From the NCBI RefSeq assembly GCF_028206995.1, contig NZ_JAQLFL010000010.1:1-64000 (forward strand): a stretch of 64,000 bases of DNA. Direction: 5' to 3'. This DNA comes from Collinsella aerofaciens. GTDB taxonomy: Bacteria; Actinomycetota; Coriobacteriia; Coriobacteriales; Coriobacteriaceae. Below are positions 1 through 10,148 of the stretch, piece by piece; position 1 is the stretch's first letter; each line of letters opens with the position of its first letter. The translations under genes were made by a program, and so were the position numbers. Under the pieces are notes generated by a model that saw only the letters and a list, made by a program, of their open reading frames with translations, made no database searches and was not told the DNA's origin.

Positions 1-257
1 AAATGGTTCGATGTCTGCCCGGATGCGACACATCTGGTGTGTCCATCCTCGCAGTATCCGGTTCTCAAGGTGCACGCTTTGCGGCTCATCCGGTCCGACC
101 GGGCCGCGCGGCAAGGAGATATATTGCCAGACCGGAGGGGCCCCGGGGGCGGGAATCTGGGCGTACACATTTCCCACACATATTGGAATCCGACTAACGT
201 TTGCCAGCCGTTACCTACCGCTCGCCGAGCATCTCTTTATATAAGGCAGTCTCATGG
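1..257 (-). other. Intergenic edge, possible rRNA leader
   Basis: I see no convincing gene here. Read on the minus strand, positions about 45-80 contain ACCTTGAGAACCGGATAC, which resembles the conserved stretch found in 16S leaders and 16S-23S spacers of actinobacteria. This would fit an rRNA operon starting just left of the window and transcribed leftwards. Inverted segments around 90-145 (GGTCCGACCGGGCC; GGCAA with TTGCC) could belong to a processing stem. No clear -35/-10 pair was found, so this is a weak inference. Confidence 0.25.
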
Positions 258-1658
258 TTAAAGCGGATACGTTCCCCTAGCTAAAGCACAGCCAGCATCG
301 AGCAACTCGTCACGTTCTTCCACCGAGAACCCCTCGGCGTAGACGCGCACCACCGGTTCGGTCCCGCTAGGACGGACCAGCAGCCACGTGTCATCCTCGA
401 ATGCCAAACGCAAGCCATCCATATGACTAACGTTTTGCGGCACCTTGCCACAAATCGACTTGGGGTTTACGCCCGGCAGCAGGGTTCGTAACGTTTCGGC
501 ATCTTCGGCCTCAAGGCGCAAATCGCGTCGACCGTAACTCGTCTTACCAAAACTGTCCTCGAGTTGGTCGACCAGAACGCCCAAAGGCGCGTCCGTCTTT
601 GCCATAAGCTCACACAGAATCAGACAGGCGAGGATTCCATCGCGCTCGGGCATATGCGCGGCGATGCCGATACCACCGGCTTCTTCGCCGCCCATGAGGA
701 CGCCGCCCTTCTTCATCTCCGCCGCTATATATTTGAAACCGACTGGTTTGACGGTCACGCGGCAGCCAAGCGTCTCGGCAATGCGACGCACGAGCGTCGA
801 GCATGAAAGATTGACGACGACGCGCCCCTCCAAATTACGAAATTGAACCAAGTCGCCCAAAACGAGCGCCATGATCTGATGCGGATGTATATATCTGCCG
901 CGCTCGTCAACCGCGCCGATACGGTCGGCGTCGCCGTCGGTCACCAGGCCAGCGCAAGCTCCGTCCTCGATAACCGTGCGCTCGCAAGCGTCCACCCACG
1001 GTTCAACGGGGTCGGGGCAGATATCTTCTTGGTCAGACGCCTGCCCGGCGTGAATCTCGTGCACCTCAACGCCAAGCTCGCGCAGCAAGTCGGCTAGATA
1101 GCCCTGGGCTGCGCCGCCCATGGGATCGACAACCACGCGCAGGTGCGCGGCGCGGATGGCTTCGGCATCGACAAACGATGCCACCGCCTGCATATAGTCA
1201 GGAATGATATCCGCGGTGCGATATTGCCCCTCGATCCCCATTGGCTCGGGAGCCATAGTCTCTTCGAGCTCTTCGATGACATCCTGGTTGGCGGTCGAGC
1301 CGTCACCCATGCGAATCTTGAGGCACAGATAGCCCTGCGGATGATGGGACCCCGTCACCATGAGCGCGCCGCACGCTTCACCGTCATAAGCCGCCGCCCA
1401 CGTAAGGGCAGGGGTCGGGACAGGTCGCGAAGCGAGCACGGCGTCTAGCCCGTGCGCTGCTAGCACGCCCGCCGCAAGCTCAGCGAACTCGCGCGCCAGG
1501 GGCCGGGTGTCGAACCCTATATATACCGTTTTGCCCGGATTGGTCTTTTGCCACAACTCGCCGACGGCATCGGCGATACGGGCAACGTTATCGGCAGTGA
1601 AGTCCTCATCGACGCGAGCGCGCCAACCGTCAGTTCCAAAATGAATTATCGCGCACAC
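258..1658 (-). CDS. Phosphoglucomutase/phosphomannomutase family protein
   Basis: Alpha-D-phosphohexomutase of about 466 residues, the usual length for the family. It is expected to interconvert hexose 1- and 6-phosphates in the cytoplasm. Visible landmarks are the phosphoserine loop TGSHHP (Ser104), the metal loop DGDADR (241-246), the sugar-binding GEEAGG (324-329) and the phosphate-binding RPSGTEP (429-435). The phosphoserine loop departs from the common ASHNP form. I choose the GTG start at 1658, giving MCAIIHFGTDGW, because GAGGTG lies about 8 bases upstream; the frame is open further back to 1742 but that extension has no family resemblance. Substrate (glucose, mannose or glucosamine phosphate) cannot be decided from sequence alone. 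Confidence 0.85.
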   Translation of the reverse strand: MCAIIHFGTDGWRARVDEDFTADNVARIADAVGELWQKTNPGKTVYIGFDTRPLAREFAELAAGVLAAHGLDAVLASRPVPTPALTWAAAYDGEACGALMVTGSHHPQGYLCLKIRMGDGSTANQDVIEELEETMAPEPMGIEGQYRTADIIPDYMQAVASFVDAEAIRAAHLRVVVDPMGGAAQGYLADLLRELGVEVHEIHAGQASDQEDICPDPVEPWVDACERTVIEDGACAGLVTDGDADRIGAVDERGRYIHPHQIMALVLGDLVQFRNLEGRVVVNLSCSTLVRRIAETLGCRVTVKPVGFKYIAAEMKKGGVLMGGEEAGGIGIAAHMPERDGILACLILCELMAKTDAPLGVLVDQLEDSFGKTSYGRRDLRLEAEDAETLRTLLPGVNPKSICGKVPQNVSHMDGLRLAFEDDTWLLVRPSGTEPVVRVYAEGFSVEERDELLDAGCALARGTYPL

Positions 1659-1782
1659 GCGCAGACACCTCACAGTGTTTGGATCATGGTACGCATGGGG
1701 TATACCCGCAACATGCACTCGGCAACCTGCCGGCACCAGCATTCACCATTTGGGCAAATGCTGCCGAGGACATGCAAGCAAT

Positions 1783-1811
1783 AAAAAAAACCGCCCCGTA
1801 TGGAGCGGTTT
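1783..1811 (-). terminator. Rho-independent terminator after homocysteine methyltransferase
   Basis: Read on the minus strand, AACCGCTCC pairs with GGGGCGGTT (one bulge or wobble) and is followed by a run of eight T. It lies 6 bases beyond the stop codon of the gene ending at 1817. Confidence 0.8.
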
Positions 1812-1816
1812 GCCCT

Positions 1817-2710
1817 TTATATATCGAGCGCCTCGGCCATCGCGGCCGTAGTGATTGCCGTGGTTCCACAGCAACTGCCCACCATTGCGGCACCGGCATG
1901 TCCCCATTCGATGCATGCGCGCGCGAAAGCTTCGGGGTTCTCGTGCCATACGGGGCCATCCTGAGTCTGGACCGGATCGCCTACGTTGGGACGCACCGTG
2001 ACGGGAGTAGTCGCCGATGCAACCATCCTGGGCACCGCCGCGTTCGCGGCCGCAAGCGAACAGCAATTAACACCAACCGAGTTTGCGCCGTGTTTTTCGG
2101 CGTGCAAAACGGCTGCCTCGATGTTGAGGCCATCGCCCAACAGGTCGCCTTTATCGTCAACGACAAAACTCACCAGAACAGGCATGCCGTCGGCGGCATC
2201 TCGGGCGCCGGCAAGCATGGGCTGCAAATTACGGATAGAAGTCACCGTCTCGATCAGCAGACCGTCAACGCCGGCATTGAGCAAGACGTGCGCCTGTTCG
2301 CGCGCAATGCCTCGGATTTCACGATACTCGGCAGAGTCCTCGGCAAACCACTCAATACCGATCGGGCCCATCGAGCCCAGCAGCAGCTGAGGGTGCGCCT
2401 GGCGGGCATCGTCGACGGCCCCGCGATTGACCTCCGCCACGGACGGCGCAATCTGGTCGTGCTTGAGGGCATAGCTCGATGCCTGAAAGGTGTTGGTAAT
2501 GAGCACCTGCGCGCCGGCGGCGACATACAAGCGATGGATACGAGAAACGGTCTGCGGCTCTGCCAGATTCCAAAACGCCGGTGGAATGTCGGCGGCATCG
2601 TACTCACTCAACAGAACACTGCCCATGGGGCCCTGCGCCAACAAGGTCTCGCTCGACAAGCGGCGCGTAAGTTCCTCGGCACCAAAGCGGTTGTAATAAC
2701 TCGTATCCAT
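1817..2710 (-). CDS. Homocysteine S-methyltransferase family protein
   Basis: A 297-residue single-domain enzyme of the Pfam S-methyl_trans family (as in MmuM, BHMT and the N-terminal module of MetH). It should transfer a methyl group to homocysteine to make methionine; the donor (S-methylmethionine, betaine or other) is not readable. The zinc ligands expected of the family are visible as the Cys pair in GVNCC and the CC in GSCCGTT near the C-terminus, and the N-terminal GPMGSVL strand fits the barrel start. It is 10 bases downstream of the DtxR-like regulator gene, so the two probably share a transcript, and a terminator follows. No cobalamin or folate domain is attached. Confidence 0.85.
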   Translation of the reverse strand: MDTSYYNRFGAEELTRRLSSETLLAQGPMGSVLLSEYDAADIPPAFWNLAEPQTVSRIHRLYVAAGAQVLITNTFQASSYALKHDQIAPSVAEVNRGAVDDARQAHPQLLLGSMGPIGIEWFAEDSAEYREIRGIAREQAHVLLNAGVDGLLIETVTSIRNLQPMLAGARDAADGMPVLVSFVVDDKGDLLGDGLNIEAAVLHAEKHGANSVGVNCCSLAAANAAVPRMVASATTPVTVRPNVGDPVQTQDGPVWHENPEAFARACIEWGHAGAAMVGSCCGTTAITTAAMAEALDI

Positions 2711-2720
2711 ATATATCCCG

Positions 2721-3143
2721 CTATTCCTCGACGCTGATTCCCTGCTTTTCGAGATAGGCGAGCCAGCGGCTCATCGTGTCCTCGGATAGCGCATGCTCCA
2801 TCATGCAGGCCTCGGAATCGGCTCGCTCAAATTCGACACCGAGCTCCTGAACCAAAAACGTGCGGATGAGGCGATGACGGTACCAGATAGCCGTGCCAAC
2901 CTCGCGGCCGCGATCGGTCAGGATCACCTTGCCGTAGTGCGATTGCTCGACAAGCTCGGATGCCTTGAGCGCCGAAACCGCTTTATTGACCGATGCCTTG
3001 GAGACGCCAAGGCGCTGCGCGATGTCGACCGATCGCACGCCGTTGGTTTCCCCCTCTTCGCTTTCAATGCGAACCATGCACTCCAAGTAGTCTTCGTTCG
3101 CCACCGTCAGATGTAGTTCGCGCGAGCTATTTGTCGTATCCAT
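2721..3143 (-). CDS. DtxR/MntR-type metal-dependent regulator
   Basis: A 140-residue regulator with an N-terminal winged helix (VRSVDIAQRLGVSKASVNKA recognises the wHTH fold) and a C-terminal dimerisation and metal-binding domain. The metal ligands of the DtxR/MntR family are recognisable: the His in YRHRL and the Cys, Glu and His in CMMEH. There is no SH3-like third domain, so it resembles MntR more than full-length DtxR. It likely represses metal uptake genes in response to Mn(II) or Fe(II). The ATG at 3143 is preferred over 3164 because GGAAG precedes it. It precedes the homocysteine methyltransferase by 10 bases, and is divergent from pepT, whose start lies 120 bases away. Confidence 0.85.
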   Translation of the reverse strand: MDTTNSSRELHLTVANEDYLECMVRIESEEGETNGVRSVDIAQRLGVSKASVNKAVSALKASELVEQSHYGKVILTDRGREVGTAIWYRHRLIRTFLVQELGVEFERADSEACMMEHALSEDTMSRWLAYLEKQGISVEE

Positions 3144-3263
3144 GATCTTCCGTCCCTTCTGCATTCAATGGCTGATTCTACCCCATCCAAGCGTCGTGGC
3201 ATGCCGTGGCATACCGTGCTAGAGTTCTTGTTGCACACGACGACCAAGATTGGAGCGGTCTTT

Positions 3264-4511
3264 ATGGAAAACACCACCACGAGCCCCGATGTCCTCGAGC
3301 GCTTTTTGCGCTACGTCCAGATCAACACGCAGTCCGAGGATGCAAACTGCGACCAGGTACCCTCGAGCGCCGTTCAGTTTGACCTTGCCAACGTGCTGGC
3401 TGAAGAGCTGCGCGAGCTTGGTGCGGAAGATGCCCACGTGACCGAGCACGCCTATGTCTGCGCGCATATCCCCGCAAGTGCGGGCGCTGAGGACAAGCCC
3501 GCCCTGGGCCTGATCGCCCATCTCGACACCACCGAAGTTGCACCGGGCGCCGGCGTGAAGCCGCATATCGTACACTACGAAGGCGGCGACCTGGTCTGCG
3601 GCACGGTTGACGGAAAGCCCGTTGCCATGAGTACCGCCAAGCTTTCCGCCCTGAATGACCTCGCGGGTGAGGACCTGGTCTGCAGCGATGGTACCACGCT
3701 GCTGGGCGCGGACGACAAGGCAGGCGTCGCCGAGATCATGTCGCTTGTCGCGCGTATCGCTCAGGACCCTTCTCTGCCCCATCCCGCACTCGGCATTTGC
3801 TTCTGCCCTGACGAGGAAATCGGCCACGGAGCCGAGCTGTTGGATATCGATACCTTTGGCTGCAAGTACGCCTACACGGTCGACGGCGGCCCCATCGGCG
3901 AGCTGGAGTGGGAGTGCTTTAACGCCGCCGAGGCGACCGTCCGCTTTGAGGGCCAGTCCATCCACCCGGGCGACGCTAAGGGCCGTATGGTCAACGCAGG
4001 CAATCTGTTCTGCGACTTCAACGCGTTGCTCCCCTACGTGCAGCGCCCGGAGTATACGGAAGGCTACGAGGGCTTTTATCACCTTGAGGGTGTATCTGCG
4101 ACCGTCGATCACGCCACAGCGCGCTATATCGTCCGCGACCATGACGCCGCCAAGTTCCAGCAGAAACTCGACCTTATTGATGCCGCCGCCTCGCTCCTCA
4201 ACCAGCGTCTGGGTGAGGAGCGCGTGACGGTCGAGATTAAGCAGCAGTATCGAAATATGGCCGAGATCGTTCGTGACTATCCCGAGCTTATTGATGTTGC
4301 CAAGGAAGCCTACCTTGCCTGCGGCGTTGAGCCCCAAGTGCTGCCGATTCGCGGCGGCACCGACGGCGCCCAGCTGTCGTTCCGCGGTCTGCCCTGCCCC
4401 AACCTTTCCACCGGCGGCTATTGCTACCACGGCGTCAACGAGTTCGTCCCGGTTAGTTCGCTCGTCAAGATGACCGACGTGCTCCAGGAGCTCGTCGCCC
4501 GCTTTGCATAG
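3264..4511 (+). CDS. pepT: Peptidase T (tripeptide aminopeptidase)
   Basis: M20-family zinc aminopeptidase of 415 residues, close to the usual 408 of PepT; it removes N-terminal residues from tripeptides in the cytoplasm. Metal and catalytic positions are visible in order: the HLDTTEVAPG segment (His and the catalytic Asp), LLGADDKAG (bridging Asp), PDEEIGHG (general-base Glu pair), YTVDGG and, near the C-terminus, GGTDGAQLS and the last ligand His in YCYHGVNE. The ATG at 3264 fits because a GGAG motif lies about 8 bases upstream and the protein then begins MENTTTSPDVLERFL, as in homologs. It is monocistronic and followed by a strong terminator. Confidence 0.93.
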   Translation: MENTTTSPDVLERFLRYVQINTQSEDANCDQVPSSAVQFDLANVLAEELRELGAEDAHVTEHAYVCAHIPASAGAEDKPALGLIAHLDTTEVAPGAGVKPHIVHYEGGDLVCGTVDGKPVAMSTAKLSALNDLAGEDLVCSDGTTLLGADDKAGVAEIMSLVARIAQDPSLPHPALGICFCPDEEIGHGAELLDIDTFGCKYAYTVDGGPIGELEWECFNAAEATVRFEGQSIHPGDAKGRMVNAGNLFCDFNALLPYVQRPEYTEGYEGFYHLEGVSATVDHATARYIVRDHDAAKFQQKLDLIDAAASLLNQRLGEERVTVEIKQQYRNMAEIVRDYPELIDVAKEAYLACGVEPQVLPIRGGTDGAQLSFRGLPCPNLSTGGYCYHGVNEFVPVSSLVKMTDVLQELVARFA

Positions 4512-4536
4512 GGAACTCGAACAATCCAGGTAAGCA

Positions 4537-4576
4537 AAACCGCCCCGTCCTCAAAACCGAGAACGGGGCGGTTTTT
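4537..4576 (+). terminator. Terminator after pepT
   Basis: AAAACCGCCCCGT (4537-4549) pairs with ACGGGGCGGTTTT (4563-4575), with a short loop and a T-run. The A-run on the left arm could let it work on the other strand as well. Confidence 0.85.
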
Positions 4577-4617
4577 GGTGCAAGGGGAGTAGTCAGCACC
4601 GCAGGTTGAGCCAACGT

Positions 4618-4764
4618 CAGCGAGCGACGTCCAAGGCGAACAAGTTGGCATGAAAAAGGCAGGGCATTGACCTTCTGGTCATGCCCTGCCTTTTGAATGA
4701 CAAATTGTCGCCTTGGGCGGCGCGCAGCGTCGAGCCGTTACGGCGTTTGGTAAAACCGCGTAAC
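4618..4764 (-). repeat. Stop-codon-linked multi-hairpin element, copy 1
   Basis: A 147-bp element also present at 20166-20312 and 26123-26270, with a partial copy at 41981-42042. In the sense of the upstream gene (minus), a hairpin GTTACG...CGTAAC starts at the base after the LCP stop codon. Then comes an outer imperfect stem (TCGCCTT arm near 4708-4716 with AAGGCGA near 4633-4640), enclosing an inner hairpin (4658-4690) with GACC-AGAA-GGTC, a bulged A and a T5 tail, which should terminate transcription. Paired changes relative to the other copies keep the stems. Confidence 0.8.
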
Positions 4765-6000
4765 TTAGTAGTTGGCTTCGTAGCCGTTGCCGTCGCCGGT
4801 GGGCTCTTCGTAGTAGTCCGAATCGCTCGAATCGCTTGAGTCATCGGAATCGTCAGAGCTGACCGATGAGGTTGCGGTACCGTTTGCGTAGTCGTCAGAC
4901 GTGTTGTTGTTCAGGTCGTCGATTGTAGAGCTGGAACCGTCGGAAAGACCCATGGTGTTGGGACCCTTGGGATCCTTGCCGGCATCGACGCGCTCCATCA
5001 TTTCCTTGAGCTCGTCCTCGTAGACAAAGACGTAGCTCACACCGTCGATCATGGTGCTGTCGTCGGCGTACGAGGGCAGGTTGGCCGAGTAGATACCGTC
5101 GACATCCATACCGCGCATGGCGTTGACCGTAGCCACGATATTCTGAACGCTCATATCGGTTACGAGCATATCGGACAGCGAATTAACCAGGCCAAAAATC
5201 TTCGTGGCATCGAAGTTATTGAGAATCTGGTTGGCAAGGGCGCCAAGCACCTGACGCTGGTGGCGCATGCGTGTGTAATCGCCGTCGGCATAGGTGTAGC
5301 GGCAGCGGGCATAGGTAAGGGCGGTGGCACCGTCCATATGCTGCTGGCCAGCGGTAATCTTAATATCCAGGTGCTCGGGGTCGTCAACATCATCGGTTGC
5401 GTTAATGTCGATACCGCCAACCGAATCAATCAGCGCCTGCATACCGTCGAAGCTGACCTCGGCATAGTGGGAAATCTGAACACCGCACAGCTCGTTGACC
5501 GCCTCGACCATGGCCTCGGCGCCGCCAACGGTATGGCAGGCGTTGATCTTCATGGTCTCGCCCTTGTACTCGACCTTGGTGTCGCGCGGAACGGAAATGA
5601 GCGTCGCCTGCTTTTGCGTGGGGTCGATGCGTGCCAGGATAATCGAGTCGGCACGATACGTATCCTCGCCCGGACGGCCGTCGGTGCCAAGAAGCAGCAC
5701 GTAGAACGGATCCTTTGCCTCATCGGTGTCAACCAGAACCCGACGCAGATTGTCGGTAATGACATTAGAATCGCCGAGCTTGCCCATAATGGTGGCAAAC
5801 CACAGGCCGGCAGCGGTAGTGGCACTCAGCAGCACACCAAGCACGACAATGAGCGCGACGTGACGAATCGTGTGGCTACGACGACGTTGACGAGCGCGCT
5901 CGGAATAGCGAGCCACGTTATCGCGACTGTAGATCTTGGCCTGCGCACCAGTTGAGGGTCTTCGGGCGGTGGTATCCGCGAGGGGCTTTTTATTAAACAT
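4765..6000 (-). CDS. LCP (LytR-CpsA-Psr) family cell-wall ligase
   Basis: A 411-residue membrane-anchored protein. An arginine-rich cytoplasmic N-terminus of about 45 residues is followed by one transmembrane segment (HVALIVVLGVLL region) and an extracellular LCP domain. Conserved LCP signatures are visible: LLLGTDGR, RADSIILARIDP, LISVPRDTKV, FDGMQALIDSVGGI and ALTYARCRY followed by R-x-R-HQRQVL. These enzymes transfer glycopolymers from lipid carriers to peptidoglycan. The C-terminal 60 residues are an Asp/Ser-rich low-complexity tail. I prefer the ATG at 6000 over a TTG two codons upstream. It lies 12 bases after murA on the same strand, so a cell-wall operon is likely. Confidence 0.88.
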   Translation of the reverse strand: MFNKKPLADTTARRPSTGAQAKIYSRDNVARYSERARQRRRSHTIRHVALIVVLGVLLSATTAAGLWFATIMGKLGDSNVITDNLRRVLVDTDEAKDPFYVLLLGTDGRPGEDTYRADSIILARIDPTQKQATLISVPRDTKVEYKGETMKINACHTVGGAEAMVEAVNELCGVQISHYAEVSFDGMQALIDSVGGIDINATDDVDDPEHLDIKITAGQQHMDGATALTYARCRYTYADGDYTRMRHQRQVLGALANQILNNFDATKIFGLVNSLSDMLVTDMSVQNIVATVNAMRGMDVDGIYSANLPSYADDSTMIDGVSYVFVYEDELKEMMERVDAGKDPKGPNTMGLSDGSSSTIDDLNNNTSDDYANGTATSSVSSDDSDDSSDSSDSDYYEEPTGDGNGYEANY

Positions 6001-6012
6001 AGGCAACCTGTA

Positions 6013-7296
6013 TTAGTAGATGACGGGATCGGGGACGGTAGCATGCTCGACATGCGCGCCGAGCGCCTGCAGCTTTTCGACAAACTGCTCGTAGCCGCGC
6101 TTGATGTGATGGATAGCCGAAACCTCGGTCGTCCCGTCGGCGATCAAGCCCGCTACGACGAGGGCCGCTCCGCCACGCAGATCGGGCGAGGTAACCTGTG
6201 CACCCGAGAAACCCTTGACGCCATGAATCATGGCATGATGGCTCTCGATACGAATGTCGGCACCCATGCGCACCAGCTCAGAGGCAAACATAAAGCGATT
6301 CTCGAAGATGTTCTCGGTAATAACGGAACTGCCGTCGGCGAGAGCGGAGAGCACCATAATCTGCGCCTGCATGTCCGTCGGGAAGCCGGGGAACGGAAGC
6401 GTTTGGATGTCGACCGGCTTGATACGCTCGGCACGGTTCACATGGACGCCATCCTCGACGCGCTCGCAGTCGATACCCATGAGCTCCATCTTCTTGAGCA
6501 CCATGCCCAAGTGAATGGGGCAAAAGCCCGTGACATCGACACCACGATCGTCGGCCATCAACGCACCGGCAACGATAAAGGTACCGGCCTCGATGCGGTC
6601 GCCCACTACGCGATGGGTAACAGGATGCAGTTCTTCCACGCCCTCGATGGTCACGACAGGCGTACCGGCGCCAACAATCTTGGCGCCCATCTCGTTGAGC
6701 ATGTTGGCGAGATCGACGATCTCGGGCTCGCGGGCGGCATTGTCGATAACCGTGGTGCCCTGCGCGCGCACGGATGCCATGATGAGGTTCTCGGTCGCAC
6801 CGACGCTGGCGAACTCGAGCGTAACGGTGGTACCGCGCAGACCTTGGGGCGCATTAGCGTTGATGTAGCCGTGGGCGGTATCGAACTCTACGCCCAGGGC
6901 CTCGAGACCAAGAATGTGCATATCGATCTTGCGAGCACCCAGGTTGCAGCCGCCCGGCATGGCGATCTTGGCGCGATGGAAGCGGCCCAGCAGGGGTCCC
7001 ATCACGGCGGTGGAAGCACGCATCTTGGCGACGAGCTCGTAGGGGGCCTCCCAAGAATCGACCTGAGAGGTATCAATCTCGAGCGTGTGCTCGTCGAGAA
7101 CATCGATCGTAGCGCCCATGCCCTTGAGCACCTTGCCCATCACGTGGACATCGGAAATATCGGGCACGTTCTGCAGCGTCGTCTTGCCCGGCGCCAGAAG
7201 CGTTGCCGCCATGAGTTTGAGTGCGGAGTTCTTGGCGCCCGAAACGGGCACGGAGCCTCCGATGGCGCGGCCACCCTCAACGCGGATAATATCCAA
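6013..7296 (-). CDS. murA: UDP-N-acetylglucosamine 1-carboxyvinyltransferase
   Basis: MurA commits UDP-GlcNAc to peptidoglycan synthesis by adding enolpyruvate from PEP. The 427 residues match the family length. The N-terminal VSGAKNSALKLMAA segment contains the Lys-Asn substrate motif, and PGGCNLGAR carries the active-site Cys117 that fosfomycin alkylates; the terminal RGYE motif is also present. The start is TTG at 7296 with AAAGGG about 9 bases upstream. The leader is very short because the ATP-synthase terminator hairpin ends roughly 14 bases before the start, so either murA has its own promoter farther up or it depends on readthrough. The LCP ligase gene follows at 12 bases. Confidence 0.95.
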   Translation of the reverse strand: MDIIRVEGGRAIGGSVPVSGAKNSALKLMAATLLAPGKTTLQNVPDISDVHVMGKVLKGMGATIDVLDEHTLEIDTSQVDSWEAPYELVAKMRASTAVMGPLLGRFHRAKIAMPGGCNLGARKIDMHILGLEALGVEFDTAHGYINANAPQGLRGTTVTLEFASVGATENLIMASVRAQGTTVIDNAAREPEIVDLANMLNEMGAKIVGAGTPVVTIEGVEELHPVTHRVVGDRIEAGTFIVAGALMADDRGVDVTGFCPIHLGMVLKKMELMGIDCERVEDGVHVNRAERIKPVDIQTLPFPGFPTDMQAQIMVLSALADGSSVITENIFENRFMFASELVRMGADIRIESHHAMIHGVKGFSGAQVTSPDLRGGAALVVAGLIADGTTEVSAIHHIKRGYEQFVEKLQALGAHVEHATVPDPVIY

Positions 7297-7309
7297 GGTC
7301 TACCCTTTC

Positions 7310-7349
7310 AAAAAGCATGCCCGGGATGGCTGAGCCATCCCGGGCATGA
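7310..7349 (-). terminator. Terminator between atpC and murA
   Basis: A near-perfect 15-bp stem (CATGCCCGGGATGGC with GCCATCCCGGGCATG, 7317-7348) followed on the minus strand by CTTTTTG. It lies between the atpC stop (7385) and the murA start (7296), so it ends the ATP synthase transcript or attenuates murA. Confidence 0.88.
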
Positions 7350-7384
7350 TGTGTTCGCAAATGGTCGAACGCTAAATCGTTTGA

Positions 7385-7777
7385 CTATTGGGCAAGCTTG
7401 AGCTTACACCATGCGATTTCATTATAGAGGTAGGCGCGGCGTGCATCATCCTCCGACAAATTACCCAGCTTCTCTTCAAAACCTTGAATATCAGCTTTAA
7501 GCTTGTCGGCATCGACGGTCGCCAAATCGCAAGCGCGCTCGGCGAGAACGGTCACGACATCGTCCGCAACCTGGGCATAGCCGCCGGCCACGGCAAACGT
7601 GTGGTCGACAGTGCCCATGGCCTTATCGGAAACGCGAACGTAACCGCGGTCGATCGTGCAGATCTCGCTGGAGTGAGCAGGCAGAACGCCAAACTCGCCA
7701 TCCGTGGACGGAATCGACACAAACGCAGCGTCGCCCTCATAGGCGCAGCTCACGGGGCACACGATGCGGATACGCAT
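7385..7777 (-). CDS. atpC: ATP synthase epsilon subunit
   Basis: The 130-residue epsilon subunit of the F1 sector, last gene of the atp operon. The N-terminal beta-sandwich is recognisable (FVSIPSTDGEFGVLPAH and the following TFAVAGGYAQV), and the C-terminal helical hairpin follows (LKADIQGFEEKLG...AWCKLKLAQ). Epsilon couples the rotor to gamma and inhibits ATP hydrolysis. The gene starts 3 bases after atpD ends, and a terminator lies downstream. Confidence 0.93.
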   Translation of the reverse strand: MRIRIVCPVSCAYEGDAAFVSIPSTDGEFGVLPAHSSEICTIDRGYVRVSDKAMGTVDHTFAVAGGYAQVADDVVTVLAERACDLATVDADKLKADIQGFEEKLGNLSEDDARRAYLYNEIAWCKLKLAQ

Positions 7778-7780
7778 AAC

Positions 7781-10143
<2,363 letters not shown>

Positions 10144-10148
10144 GGGGC

